From an uncultured Cellulophaga sp. (GTDB taxonomy: Bacteria; Bacteroidota; Bacteroidia; Flavobacteriales; Flavobacteriaceae): a DNA stretch of 64,000 nucleotides. The position numbers and the translations under genes were made by a program. Of the stretch, positions 25,167 to 34,779 are shown piece by piece; position 1 is the first letter of the stretch; each line of letters begins with the position of its first letter. The notes beneath the pieces were generated by a model. That model was not told where the DNA came from, ran no database searches, and saw nothing but the letters and a program-made list of their open reading frames with translations. Where the stretch lies: contig CANMEI010000003.1 of NCBI GenBank assembly GCA_947496695.1, forward strand, positions 62,001-126,000, read 5' to 3'.

Positions 25167-26345
25167 TTAGTATGCAAAAGTGCCGTATTCGCTGTTAATT
25201 GTAAGCTTTTTAGTAGATGCTTCCTCAACCTTACCAATTATTTGACCTTTTACGTTAAAACTTGCTGCTATGTCTATAATGTCTGAAGCAACAGCTTCAT
25301 TTACATAAAACTCTAAACGGTGACCACAATTAAACACTTGGTACATTTCTTTCCAATCTGTTTTTGATTGTTCTTGTATTAACTTGAACAATGGTGGAAC
25401 TTCAAATAAATTATCTTTTATAATGTGTAAATTTTCAATAAAGTGTAGTATTTTAGTTTGCGCACCACCACTGCAGTGTACCATACCATGAATATTATCT
25501 GAATTAAATTTACTTAACACCTTTTTTACTATTGGCGCGTAAGTTCTTGTAGGTGACAATACCAATTTACCCGCATCAATAGGTGAATTTTCAACAGCAT
25601 CAGTTAATTTTATATTACCAGAATACACTAAATCTTCAGGAACCTCAGCATCAAAACTTTCAGGGTATTTATCTGCTAAATATTTTGAGAATACATCATG
25701 ACGGGCAGATGTTAATCCGTTACTTCCCATACCTCCATTATATTCTTTCTCGTAAGTAGCTTGGCCGAATGATTCTAAACCAACAATAACATCACCCGCT
25801 TTTATATTTGCATTATCAATAACGTCAGTTCTTTTTAAACGAGCAGTCACAGTAGAATCTACAATAATTGTACGAACTAAATCACCAACATCGGCAGTCT
25901 CACCACCTGTAGAACGAATTGTAATTCCGTGATCATTCAAATCAGAAATCAATTCTTCTGTACCATTAATAATAGCAGAAAGCACCTCTCCAGGAATCTT
26001 ATTTTTATTTCTACCAATAGTAGATGAAAGCATAATATTATCGGTAGCGCCAACGCAAATTAAATCGTCAATATTCATAATAAGTGCATCTTGAGCTATG
26101 CCTTTCCAAACAGAAATATCTCCTGTTTCTTTCCAATACATATACGCTAAAGAAGATTTTGTTCCTGCACCATCGGCATGCATAACTAAACAATACGCAT
26201 CATCATTTGTTAAATAATCAGGTACTATTTTACAAAATGCCTGTGGAAATAAGCCTTTGTCGATATTTTTTATGGCATTATGCACATCTTCTTTTGAAGC
26301 TGAAACACCTCTTTGATTATATCTTTCACTACTTGATGAACTCAT
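25167..26345 (-). CDS. purM: Phosphoribosylformylglycinamidine cyclo-ligase (AIR synthetase)
   Basis: 392 residues from the ATG at 26345 (MSSSSSERYNQRGVSASKEDV). An earlier in-frame start at 26381 is rejected because it lies upstream of the predicted transcription start. PurM makes aminoimidazole ribotide in purine synthesis. Seen: the ATP/magnesium region HADGAGTKSSLAY, DDLICVGAT, RSTGGETADVGDLV and the C-terminal HCSGGAQTKI and FNCGHRLEF. It is longer than E. coli PurM (about 345) and belongs to the Bacteroidota form. Confidence 0.94.
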   Translation of the reverse strand: MSSSSSERYNQRGVSASKEDVHNAIKNIDKGLFPQAFCKIVPDYLTNDDAYCLVMHADGAGTKSSLAYMYWKETGDISVWKGIAQDALIMNIDDLICVGATDNIMLSSTIGRNKNKIPGEVLSAIINGTEELISDLNDHGITIRSTGGETADVGDLVRTIIVDSTVTARLKRTDVIDNANIKAGDVIVGLESFGQATYEKEYNGGMGSNGLTSARHDVFSKYLADKYPESFDAEVPEDLVYSGNIKLTDAVENSPIDAGKLVLSPTRTYAPIVKKVLSKFNSDNIHGMVHCSGGAQTKILHFIENLHIIKDNLFEVPPLFKLIQEQSKTDWKEMYQVFNCGHRLEFYVNEAVASDIIDIAASFNVKGQIIGKVEEASTKKLTINSEYGTFAY

Positions 26346-26363
26346 TTGTATTGTTGTTTTGCA

Positions 26364-26371
26364 CAAAAATA
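26364..26371 (-). promoter_or_regulatory. -7 box (TATTTTTG, minus strand) for purM
   Basis: An exact consensus match 19 bases before the purM ATG. Its upstream half lies in the terminator of the preceding gene, so promoter and terminator are packed together. Confidence 0.55.
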
Positions 26372-26382
26372 ATAGAATCATT

Positions 26383-26410
26383 AAAAAAGCACACGTAATT
26401 GTGTGCTTTT
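26383..26410 (-). terminator. Terminator after the GSIII gene
   Basis: AAAAGCACAC (26385-26394) pairs with GTGTGCTTTT (26401-26410). The run of A at 26383-26388 is the T-tract on the minus strand. Confidence 0.88.
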
Positions 26411-26428
26411 AAATGAAATTTCTTGTTT

Positions 26429-28615
26429 TTATTTTTGAAATAATAGCTCTCTATACTTAGTTAGTGGCCAAAGCCTATCATCCATTAAGCGTTCTAATTT
26501 ATCGCTATGCGATCTAATTTGATCAAAATAAGGTTTCACATTATTACAATATGCAAAAGCTTTCTTATCAACATCCTTCAATGCATTTGCACTCCTACGA
26601 GCATCAATCATTAAATCTGTCAACTTCTTCAAGTCTGCTATATGTTCTGCAATTTGTTCTATAATGGATAACTGACCATCAGATAATTTTTTATGAGCAG
26701 CACCGTAAATATCTTTTAATCCCATTACATTTTTTATCAATTTATTTTGATAATCAATTGCAGTAGGTATTATATAACTGTACACCAACTCATTATACAC
26801 CCTACCTTCTATCTGGATTTGAAAAATATATGTTTCTAAATCTACTTCTTTTCTAGCTGTAATTTCTACCTCGCTCATTACTTTCATAGACTTAAACAAA
26901 GCTATACTCTCTTTAGAAGTCATTACTTGTAGCGCACTTGGTGTATTTTTATTATTGCTTAATTTTCTTCGTAATGCTTCATTTTCCCACTCGCTACTAT
27001 AGCCATCACCATCAAATCGAATTCTTTTTGATGTTTTTATATATTCTCTTAAAACATTAAATACAGCTTCATCTTTCTTAAGGCTTTTCTTATCAATAAG
27101 AGAGTCTACCTCTTTTTTAAAGTCTTTAAGTTGTTTTGCAACAATAGTATTTAAAACCGTCATTGGTTTTGCACAGTTAGTTTTTGATCCAACACCACGC
27201 ATTTCAAACTTATTTCCTGTAAATGCAAAAGGTGAAGTTCTATTTCTATCTGTATTATCTAATAAAATTTCAGGAATTTTACCAACTACATTGAGCTTTA
27301 ACTGTGTTTTTTCTTGTGGTGACAATTTACCTTTTGAAACCCCTTCTAACTCATCTAAAACATTACTTAATTGTGTGCCAACAAAAATTGAAAATATTGC
27401 TGGTGGTGCCTCATTTGCTCCTAACCTATGATCGTTACTTGCTGATGCTATAGATGAACGCATTAGCTCTTCATAATTATCTACAGCTTTAATAGTATTG
27501 ATAAAAAAGGTTAAAAATTGAAGATTTTTCATTGGTGTTGAACCCGGACTTAGAAGGTTAACTCCTGTATTTGTTGCTAAAGACCAATTATTATGTTTAC
27601 CCGAACCATTTATACCTGCAAATGGCTTTTCATGAAAAAGGACTTTAAAACTATGCTTATCAGCAATTTTATCCATCACATCCATTAATAATAGGTTGTG
27701 ATCTACCGCTAAATTAGCTTCTTCAAAAATTGGTGCTAATTCAAACTGATTTGGAGCAACTTCATTATGTCTGGTTTTAACAGGAATACCTAGCTTTGTA
27801 CATTCCTTTTCTAAATCACTCATAAAGCTAAGTACACGGTCAGGAATCACACCAAAATAATGATCATCTAACTGTTGACCTTTTGCCGCTTGATTACCCA
27901 CTAAGGTACGCCCCGTCATTACAATATCAGGTCTTGAAAAAGCCAAAGCTTTATCTAATAAAAAGTATTCTTGTTCCCAGCCTAAAGTAGCACTTACTTT
28001 AGATACATTTTTATCAAAATATTTAGCTACTGCAGTTGCCGCTTCATCTACAGCACCTAAAGCTCTTAAAAGCGGTGCTTTATTATCTAATGCTTCACCA
28101 GTATAAGATACAAATATTGTAGGTATACATAAGGTTGTACCGTAAATAAATGCAGGAGAAGTTGGATCCCAAGCTGTGTAACCACGAGCTTCAAAAGTGT
28201 TTCTTATACCTCCACTCGGAAAACTAGAAGCATCTGGCTCTTGCTGTACTAATTGACCCCCACCAAATTTTTCTAATGCTCTACCATCAGGCAATAAATC
28301 AAAAAAAGCATCATGCTTTTCAGCTGTTGCCCCTGTTAAAGGCTGAAACCAGTGGGTGTAATGAGTTGCCCCCATTGTAATAGCCCAAGCTTTCATAGAT
28401 TCTGCCACTTGATCAGCTATTTTTCTATCAATTTTAGATCCTGAAAACATTGCACTTTCAACACTTTCTAAAGCATCTTTAGTAAGGTATTGCAACATTC
28501 GTTCTTTATTAAAAACATTAATAGCAAAAAGCTCTGAACGCCTCCCTTTTTCCTCTATTGTAATACGCTCTCTTTGATAACTTTTAGATATAGCGTCGAA
28601 TCTTATGTTAGTCAT
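26429..28615 (-). CDS. glnN: Glutamine synthetase type III
   Basis: 728 residues, the typical size of GSIII, a double-stacked hexamer that makes glutamine from glutamate and ammonium. Seen: the GSIII N-terminal segment (FAINVFNKERMLQYL), THWFQPLTGATAEKHD, the catalytic barrel with GWEQEYFLLD, HNEVAPNQFELAPIFE, NGSGKHNNWS and NRTSPFAFTGNKFEMR. It is divergent from a GSII gene across 206 bases, so both synthetases probably respond to the same signal. It has its own terminator. Confidence 0.96.
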   Translation of the reverse strand: MTNIRFDAISKSYQRERITIEEKGRRSELFAINVFNKERMLQYLTKDALESVESAMFSGSKIDRKIADQVAESMKAWAITMGATHYTHWFQPLTGATAEKHDAFFDLLPDGRALEKFGGGQLVQQEPDASSFPSGGIRNTFEARGYTAWDPTSPAFIYGTTLCIPTIFVSYTGEALDNKAPLLRALGAVDEAATAVAKYFDKNVSKVSATLGWEQEYFLLDKALAFSRPDIVMTGRTLVGNQAAKGQQLDDHYFGVIPDRVLSFMSDLEKECTKLGIPVKTRHNEVAPNQFELAPIFEEANLAVDHNLLLMDVMDKIADKHSFKVLFHEKPFAGINGSGKHNNWSLATNTGVNLLSPGSTPMKNLQFLTFFINTIKAVDNYEELMRSSIASASNDHRLGANEAPPAIFSIFVGTQLSNVLDELEGVSKGKLSPQEKTQLKLNVVGKIPEILLDNTDRNRTSPFAFTGNKFEMRGVGSKTNCAKPMTVLNTIVAKQLKDFKKEVDSLIDKKSLKKDEAVFNVLREYIKTSKRIRFDGDGYSSEWENEALRRKLSNNKNTPSALQVMTSKESIALFKSMKVMSEVEITARKEVDLETYIFQIQIEGRVYNELVYSYIIPTAIDYQNKLIKNVMGLKDIYGAAHKKLSDGQLSIIEQIAEHIADLKKLTDLMIDARRSANALKDVDKKAFAYCNNVKPYFDQIRSHSDKLERLMDDRLWPLTKYRELLFQK

Positions 28616-28641
28616 AATTATTTTCAGATTATTCTAGGTTA

Positions 28642-28649
28642 CAAAATTA
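28642..28649 (-). promoter_or_regulatory. -7 box (TAATTTTG, minus strand) for GSIII
   Basis: An exact TAnnTTTG match on the minus strand, 27 bases before the GSIII ATG. Confidence 0.5.
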
Positions 28650-28747
28650 ACGATTTAATAATTTTTTATCCATAAAAATAAATTAATTGTAAAATACCCT
28701 AAAGAAAATATGGTCTAGCAAAAATATAATGAATAATTTAATATTTG

Positions 28748-28790
28748 ACCCCTAAAAAAATAGAAGTAAAGTTAAAAATTTTTATTTTTG
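28748..28790 (+). promoter_or_regulatory. GSII promoter with ACCCCTAAA element
   Basis: The -7 box TATTTTTG lies at 28783-28790, 32 bases before the ATG. ACCCCTAAA (28748-28756) starts exactly 35 bases before the box. In the glnK1 promoter, ACCCTAAA also starts 35 bases before its box. A second ACCCTAAA sits at 28696-28703. This points to a common nitrogen-related regulator, although the motif is short. Confidence 0.45.
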
Positions 28791-28821
28791 ATGAAATCTA
28801 AAAGAATAATTATAAAACATT

Positions 28822-29844
28822 ATGGCCAAAATTAAATTAGAATACATATGGTTGGATGGGTATTTTCCAACACAAAACATGCGTAGCAAAACAAAAGTTG
28901 AAGAGCATGAAGATTTCAAAGGGACACTTGAAGAAATCGGAAACTGGTCTTTTGATGGTTCTTCAACAAGACAGGCTGAAGGTGGATCTTCTGATTGTTT
29001 ATTAGTTCCAGTTGCTATCTATCCAGATCCTGAGCGTATCAATGGATGGTTAGTAATGACAGAAGTTATGAATGCTGATGGTACTCCTCACGTTTCTAAT
29101 GGCAGAGCTACTATTGATGATGATGATAACGATTTCTGGTTTGGTTTTGAACAAGAATATTTCATCATGGATACTAAAACACAATTACCTTTAGGTTTCC
29201 CTGTAGGTGGTTACCCTGCTCCACAAGGTATGTACTACTGTTCAGTTGGTGGTAAAAATACTCACGGTAGAGGTTTAGTTGAAGAGCACGCTGATTTATG
29301 TATTGACGCTGGATTAAATTTTGAAGGTATTAATCAAGAAGTTGCTTCTGGTCAATGGGAATTCCAATTATTTGCTAAAGGTGCTAAAAAAGCTGGTGAT
29401 GAAATTTGGATTGCTAGATATTTATTAGATCGTTTAACTGAAAAATATGGTTACTATATAGATTATCACCCAAAACCATTAGGTAAAGATATGGATTGGA
29501 ATGGTTCTGGTATGCATGCTAACTTCTCTAACGAAATTTTAAGAACATGTGGAGACAAAGAAGTTTATGCTAAAATATGCGAAGCTTTCCGACCAGTTGT
29601 TAAAGAACATATTGAGGTTTACGGTGAGTTTAACGACCAACGTTTAACTGGTTTGCATGAAACTGCCGCTATTACTGATTTCTCTTGGGGAGTTTCTGAT
29701 AGAGGTGCATCAATCCGTATTCCAATAATCGCTGTTGAGAAAGGTTGGAAAGGTTGGTTAGAAGATAGAAGACCTGCTTCAAACGGTGACCCATATAAAA
29801 TTGCTGGTAGAATTATCAAGACTGTTAAGTCTGCTAAAATTTAA
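28822..29844 (+). CDS. Glutamine synthetase type II (eukaryote-like)
   Basis: 340 residues, the GSII length, much shorter than the GSI or GSIII forms. The opening KLEYIWLDG, then GNWSFDGSSTRQAEGGSSDCLLVPVAIYPDP, WFGFEQEYFIMD, GINQEVASGQWEFQL, NGSGMHANFS and HETAAITDFSWGVSDRGASIRIP, are all GSII hallmarks. GSII is the form of eukaryotes and some bacteria, including Flavobacteriaceae. The pairing with GSIII suggests division of labour between nitrogen states. A strong terminator follows. Confidence 0.96.
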   Translation: MAKIKLEYIWLDGYFPTQNMRSKTKVEEHEDFKGTLEEIGNWSFDGSSTRQAEGGSSDCLLVPVAIYPDPERINGWLVMTEVMNADGTPHVSNGRATIDDDDNDFWFGFEQEYFIMDTKTQLPLGFPVGGYPAPQGMYYCSVGGKNTHGRGLVEEHADLCIDAGLNFEGINQEVASGQWEFQLFAKGAKKAGDEIWIARYLLDRLTEKYGYYIDYHPKPLGKDMDWNGSGMHANFSNEILRTCGDKEVYAKICEAFRPVVKEHIEVYGEFNDQRLTGLHETAAITDFSWGVSDRGASIRIPIIAVEKGWKGWLEDRRPASNGDPYKIAGRIIKTVKSAKI

Positions 29845-29868
29845 GATAGTATTTAAATTTTTATACAT

Positions 29869-29908
29869 AAAAAAAGTGCTGTTGAACAAATCAACAGCAC
29901 TTTTTTTT
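29869..29908 (+). terminator. Strong terminator after GSII, likely bidirectional
   Basis: AAAGTGCTGTTGA (29873-29885) and TCAACAGCACTTT (29891-29903) form a 13-bp stem extended by A and T runs on both sides. It can serve GSII and the convergent exchanger gene. Confidence 0.92.
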
Positions 29909-29938
29909 ACATCCTTATTTTGTATTTATCTCATATAT

Positions 29939-30877
29939 TTATTGAATAGTCACATAAACGAAACTAACATATACAGCTAACAATAAAATACCCTCCCATT
30001 TACCTAAACTCATTTTTTTAGGAAAGAATACTAATGGCAATAACAAAAGTGATATTCCTAACATCCAGAAAATATCATTATTAAGCAAACCTAAATCAAC
30101 TGCTTTTATGGGTGTTATTATTGATGTAATACCCAGTACTGCTAAAATATTGAAAATATTAGAACCTAAAAGATTACCCAAAGAAATCGCTTTTTCTTTT
30201 TTTACAACTGCAATAATTGATGCAGCCAATTCTGGTATACTCGTACCAACAGAAACAACAGTTATAGCAATAACACGCTCAGTAACACCAAAACTAGTTG
30301 CCATACCTACGGCTCCACTAATTAATAATTCGGATCCTCCCCACAAAGCAATACCACCAATAATTAAAAATAAAGCTGTTTTATAGTTTGGTAATAAAAC
30401 ATCATCTTCAGGAGCTTCATCTTCAACAGCTGGTTTTTGAAACCTTAATAAATAAATTAGAAAAGCACATAAAAATATTAACATGATTACACCTTCATAT
30501 CGTTGTATCTCATGATCAAAAAATATAAACACAAAAAATAATACCGAAGCAATCATCATTACAGGCCAATCAGTAGTGTAGAAACTTTTTTTAACATCAA
30601 TAGTTCCTAAAATAACTGTTATACCTAGTACAAGTCCAATATTAGCGATATTAGATCCCACTACATTACCTAAAGCTAAATCTGGAAAACCGTCAAGCGC
30701 TGCTTTTACACTCACTATTAGCTCTGGGGCTGATGTTGCAAAAGAAACCACTGTCATTCCAATAACGATTTTTGGAATATTTAATCTAAGTGATAAAGCT
30801 ACTGCTGTTTTTAGCAACCAACTACCACCTAAAATTAATAATACGAGCCCAACAACTATAAAACCAAAATCTTGCAT
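29939..30877 (-). CDS. Calcium/sodium antiporter (CaCA family, YrbG type)
   Basis: 312 residues with about ten membrane helices in two inverted halves. Each half has the alpha-repeat signature: ATSAPELIVSVKAALDG with GNVVGSNIANIG in the first, and GTSIPELAASIIAVVKKE with GNLLGSNIFNILAVLG in the second. The acidic PEL motifs bind the cation. An acidic loop (about 150-160, EDEAPEDD) separates the halves. It probably exports Ca2+ in exchange for Na+. It is a single gene with its own promoter box. Confidence 0.94.
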   Translation of the reverse strand: MQDFGFIVVGLVLLILGGSWLLKTAVALSLRLNIPKIVIGMTVVSFATSAPELIVSVKAALDGFPDLALGNVVGSNIANIGLVLGITVILGTIDVKKSFYTTDWPVMMIASVLFFVFIFFDHEIQRYEGVIMLIFLCAFLIYLLRFQKPAVEDEAPEDDVLLPNYKTALFLIIGGIALWGGSELLISGAVGMATSFGVTERVIAITVVSVGTSIPELAASIIAVVKKEKAISLGNLLGSNIFNILAVLGITSIITPIKAVDLGLLNNDIFWMLGISLLLLPLVFFPKKMSLGKWEGILLLAVYVSFVYVTIQ

Positions 30878-30893
30878 TTTCGATACTTTTTCA

Positions 30894-30901
30894 CAAATAT
30901 A
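30894..30901 (-). promoter_or_regulatory. -7 box (TATATTTG, minus strand) for the exchanger gene
   Basis: An exact consensus match 17 bases before the ATG at 30877. Confidence 0.5.
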
Positions 30902-30923
30902 AGAGAAGTCTAATTTTTACAAT

Positions 30924-30955
30924 AAAAAAGACTCTTATAACTAAGAGTCTTTTTT
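30924..30955. terminator. Terminator after the symporter gene
   Basis: A perfect 14-bp stem (30924-30937 with 30942-30955), a four-base loop, A and T runs on both sides. It ends the minus-strand symporter gene. Confidence 0.9.
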
Positions 30956-30975
30956 AAAATCATTTTTTATACCAA

Positions 30976-32565
30976 TTAAGAAAGTGCTATATACAAGGTT
31001 AAAACTAGTCCGCAAACTATAAAACCTACAGGCTTTAAATATTTCCAATTTGCAATATCAACTTGTTCAGTATAAACCTGAACATAATCTGTATCTCTTG
31101 GTTTTACTGCACTAAATGCAAACATGATTACCAATGCCAAAACAAATATGATTCCCATAATATGTAGAAAATGAGGGAAATACACTCCAGACTCTATAAA
31201 CATTGGTTTAATAACATATAAAGAAATTAAATAGGTAATAACACTAAATACAATTGCAATATTAGCTGATTTACCCGTAACCTTTTTTGAAAACACACCA
31301 ACGATTATAATGGCTAAGATTGGAACGCTATATGAACCATTAAGTTCTTGTAAGTAGGTAAAAATACCACCTTCAACCCCGTATAATAAAGGAGCAATAG
31401 CCATAGAAAATGCTGCTAATATTATTCCAAAAGTTTTTCCTGCTTTAACAACTTGTCTCTCTGATGCATTTATATTAATGTATTCTTTATAAAAATCTAG
31501 ACCAAATAATGTTACAGAACTATTTAAGGCACTATTAAATGAGCTTAAAATAGCACCAAATAATACTGCTGCAAAAAAACCAATAAAAGCAGTAGGTAAT
31601 ATTTTTTTTACCAGCATTGGGTAAGCTTCATCTGCATTTGCCAAATCACCGTTAAAAATATAGAACGCTATAATACCAGGCAACACTACAATGATAGGAC
31701 CTAATATTTTTATAAAAGCAGCTAACAATAATCCTTTTTGTCCTTCTTTCAAGTTTTTGGCCCCCAAAGCTCTCTGTATAATAGCTTGATTGGTACCCCA
31801 ATAATAAAAATTTACAATAATCATACCTGTGAATAATGTCCAAAATGGTACAGAAGATTCTGGTCCTCCTATAATTTCAAATTTTTCTGGCAATTCTGTG
31901 GTTAATGTATTTAAGCCATCAAAAATATTACCGTCACCAATATACATTAATCCGAAAATTGGAATTAAAGAACCTCCTATTATTAAACCAATAGCGTTTA
32001 TAGAATCTGAAACTGCAACAGCTTTTAAACCTCCAAATATTGCATAAACACTCCCTATTAACCCAATTGCCCAAACCGTAACCCACAATGTTGCTTCAGG
32101 CCCTATACCTAATGATTCCGGAATATCAAACATTGTATTAATTGCTAAAGCTCCTGAATATAATACGGTTGGTAACATTGATATAGCATACCCTAACAAA
32201 AATAATAATGACACTATTGTTTTTGTAGTTTTCCCATATCTATTCTCAAGAAATTGAGGTATTGTGGCTATACCACTTTTTAAATATTTAGGTAATAAAA
32301 CAAAAGCTGTGAACACCATTGCTATTGCGGCTAAAACTTCATATGCAATAATTGGAAGCCCGTCAGAAAAGGAAACTCCATTCATACCAACAATTTGTTC
32401 AGTTGATAAATTTGTGAGTAATAACGAACCCGCGATAACAGGACCTGTTAGGCTTCTTCCACCTAAAAAATAACCATCAGAGGAACTTTCGTCAGTCTTT
32501 CGTGTAGATAAATAGGCTATAATTGCTACCAAGAGCGTAAAGCCTATGAATGAAATAATACCCAT
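30976..32565 (-). CDS. Sodium:solute symporter, SGLT-like
   Basis: 529 residues with about 14 membrane helices of the LeuT fold. Seen: YFLGGRSLTGPVIAGSLLLTNLSTEQIVGMNG in helix 1 with the sodium-site region, then FGGLKAVAVSDSINAIG, NQAIIQRALGAKNLKEGQKG and FGAILSSFNSALNSSVTLFGLDFY with the sodium-binding serines of helix 8. Similarity in pattern to Vibrio SGLT suggests a sugar or polyol as substrate. It is not next to sugar-catabolic genes, so the substrate remains open. Confidence 0.92.
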   Translation of the reverse strand: MGIISFIGFTLLVAIIAYLSTRKTDESSSDGYFLGGRSLTGPVIAGSLLLTNLSTEQIVGMNGVSFSDGLPIIAYEVLAAIAMVFTAFVLLPKYLKSGIATIPQFLENRYGKTTKTIVSLLFLLGYAISMLPTVLYSGALAINTMFDIPESLGIGPEATLWVTVWAIGLIGSVYAIFGGLKAVAVSDSINAIGLIIGGSLIPIFGLMYIGDGNIFDGLNTLTTELPEKFEIIGGPESSVPFWTLFTGMIIVNFYYWGTNQAIIQRALGAKNLKEGQKGLLLAAFIKILGPIIVVLPGIIAFYIFNGDLANADEAYPMLVKKILPTAFIGFFAAVLFGAILSSFNSALNSSVTLFGLDFYKEYININASERQVVKAGKTFGIILAAFSMAIAPLLYGVEGGIFTYLQELNGSYSVPILAIIIVGVFSKKVTGKSANIAIVFSVITYLISLYVIKPMFIESGVYFPHFLHIMGIIFVLALVIMFAFSAVKPRDTDYVQVYTEQVDIANWKYLKPVGFIVCGLVLTLYIALS

Positions 32566-32788
32566 AATATGTATTAATTTAGTTAAGTTGAATTATCTAA
32601 TTTACAATCTTTACAGATACATTTTATTGTTTTAATAAAAAAATAACCTCTAATGATACGTATTGCAAAAAAAGTACTGACATTTGCAATAAAAGTATAT
32701 ATTAAGAACCTATAATATATCTTAGGTTTTAATTTTAATTTCCATATTGTAAAAGAGCATAAAAAACCTCTCTAAAAACTATTAAATA

Positions 32789-34777
32789 TTAATATTCAAT
32801 CAACTCAAATTCACTTCTTCTATTTTTTTGGTGCATTTCTATACTGCAATTATCATCACATTGAATAATTGTCTGAGACTCCCCATAACCTTTAAAACTA
32901 ATTCTATTACTAGGTAAATCGCCAATTTCCACAAGATAGTTTCGAGTAGACTCTGCTCTTTTTTCTGATAAGATTTGGTTATATAAATCAGACCCTCTAT
33001 TATCGGTATGAGAATTAATTCTAATTTTTAGTGTTGGATAATTATTTAATTTAACTGCAAGGATTTCTAATATTATTTTAGAATCATCTCTAATATCCCA
33101 CCTATCAAAATCAAAATATATTGGAGGCATATCAAAATAAAGCTTACCATCTATAGATACTATTTTTGGTTCTGCTTTATCATCTAATAATTTTTTTATG
33201 ATTTCTTTAGATTCATTAGAATCATTTTTTGAAAGCAAATTACTATCAAACAGTTTTTTTACATAAATGATATGCTCTTCATTATCCTCATCGCCAATAG
33301 ATACTACTCCATTTTTTGTTTCAAATCCCAATGATTCTATTTCAAAATTATATTCACCAGGTATTAAATTTAATGTGAATTCAGCATTTTCATCCAAAAT
33401 GTTTTCATAAATTGTTTTTCCAAACTGATCTTTTAAACTAATAGAAGCGTTTGGAACTGGAGTTAAAGATACAGAATCTTTAATTGAAAAGAAATTAATA
33501 TGTTCTTTTAAATAAATATCTCTAATTTGCTTAAACTCAAAGACGTCATCATTAATACTATCTCTATTAGAACTAAAATAACCATGATCATTTGTGTTAT
33601 GAGCATATGAGAAATCATCATATCGCGAATTTATTGGAGAGCCCAAATTTAACGGTGTTTTAAATTCCCCGTCCTCATATTTACTTACAAAAACATCCAA
33701 CAAACCTAACCCTAAATGACCGTTTGAAGAAAAATATAAATCTCCATTTTTTGCTATATATGGAAATTGCTCTCTTTCAAAAGTATTTACTTTATTACCT
33801 AAATTTTTAGGTAAACCAAAAGTACCATTATCATTAACATCTACTTTATAAATATCAAAACTACCAATAGTTCCAAGTTCATCACTTGAATAAAATAATT
33901 GTTTTCCATCAATACTCAAACTAGGGTGTTGATAATTATATTCTTTAGAGCAAAAAGGAAGTTTTTCAGGTGTTGACCATTCTTCACCTACTTTTCTTGA
34001 CATATATAGTTGAACTTGATTTTTATTATCGGAGCTAAATTGCTGCTTTCCTTCAACTTGGTTACTTCTAGAAAAATACATAGTATTACCATCAGCACTT
34101 AAACATAAAGATCCATCATGTAAAGGGGTATTAATTTCACCAGGAATAAGCAATGGTTCATCCATTAAATTACCTAAACTATCTAATTTTATATAATATA
34201 GATCTAAAAAAGGCCTATGAGTCCATTCATAGTTTTTATTAGAATTCCCCCCTTGCCTATCAGAGGTAAAATATACAATATCATCTACCTTTATTGCTGA
34301 ATAATCTGAAGCTACAGAATTAAAATCAACTTTTTCAATTTCGTAAGAAGCTTCTTTTAGCCTGAAAGACTCCACTTTTTCTTTCGATTCAATAAAATCA
34401 GGTTCTTGCTGTCCTAACTTTGCTTTATAAGTTATTAACTCGTTTATTGCTCTTTCATAATCACCTGTAGCTGATAATAAATGATAATAAATAAAATTAA
34501 AGTGATAAGATATTTCTTTATTTTCTTCTACAAAATTTCCATTAGTTAGATCTTTTAATACTCTTAAACCATCATTATATGAATAAGTATTATAGTAACA
34601 ATAAGATAGTTGTTCTAAAATATATTTAGAATTTTCTTTTTTTAAAATTGTCTCATATAACTTTGAAGCTCCTATATAATCACCTTTTTTAAAATATCTA
34701 TCAGCTTTATTTAGTTGAGCACTTAAACATATTGCGAATAAGAAAAATACGGATAATAATATATATTTTTTTAACAT
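32789..34777 (-). CDS. OmpA-family protein with TPR and PD40 propeller (T9SS-associated)
   Basis: 662 residues with a signal peptide (1-20). TPR-like helices (about 22-125) precede a PD40 beta-propeller (about 150-420; repeated VYFTSDRQGG, MYFSRSNQ, LFYSSDELG and LYFSSNGHLGLG blades), then a CNA-B/carboxypeptidase-like domain (about 435-515) and a C-terminal OmpA peptidoglycan-binding domain (about 550-660; YFDFDRWDIRDDS, INSHTDNRGSDLYNQILSEKRAE). This architecture is typical of flavobacterial proteins encoded next to PorP/SprF and T9SS adhesins; it probably anchors the PorP/SprF complex to the cell wall. Confidence 0.93.
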   Translation of the reverse strand: MLKKYILLSVFFLFAICLSAQLNKADRYFKKGDYIGASKLYETILKKENSKYILEQLSYCYYNTYSYNDGLRVLKDLTNGNFVEENKEISYHFNFIYYHLLSATGDYERAINELITYKAKLGQQEPDFIESKEKVESFRLKEASYEIEKVDFNSVASDYSAIKVDDIVYFTSDRQGGNSNKNYEWTHRPFLDLYYIKLDSLGNLMDEPLLIPGEINTPLHDGSLCLSADGNTMYFSRSNQVEGKQQFSSDNKNQVQLYMSRKVGEEWSTPEKLPFCSKEYNYQHPSLSIDGKQLFYSSDELGTIGSFDIYKVDVNDNGTFGLPKNLGNKVNTFEREQFPYIAKNGDLYFSSNGHLGLGLLDVFVSKYEDGEFKTPLNLGSPINSRYDDFSYAHNTNDHGYFSSNRDSINDDVFEFKQIRDIYLKEHINFFSIKDSVSLTPVPNASISLKDQFGKTIYENILDENAEFTLNLIPGEYNFEIESLGFETKNGVVSIGDEDNEEHIIYVKKLFDSNLLSKNDSNESKEIIKKLLDDKAEPKIVSIDGKLYFDMPPIYFDFDRWDIRDDSKIILEILAVKLNNYPTLKIRINSHTDNRGSDLYNQILSEKRAESTRNYLVEIGDLPSNRISFKGYGESQTIIQCDDNCSIEMHQKNRRSEFELIEY

Positions 34778-34779
34778 AA

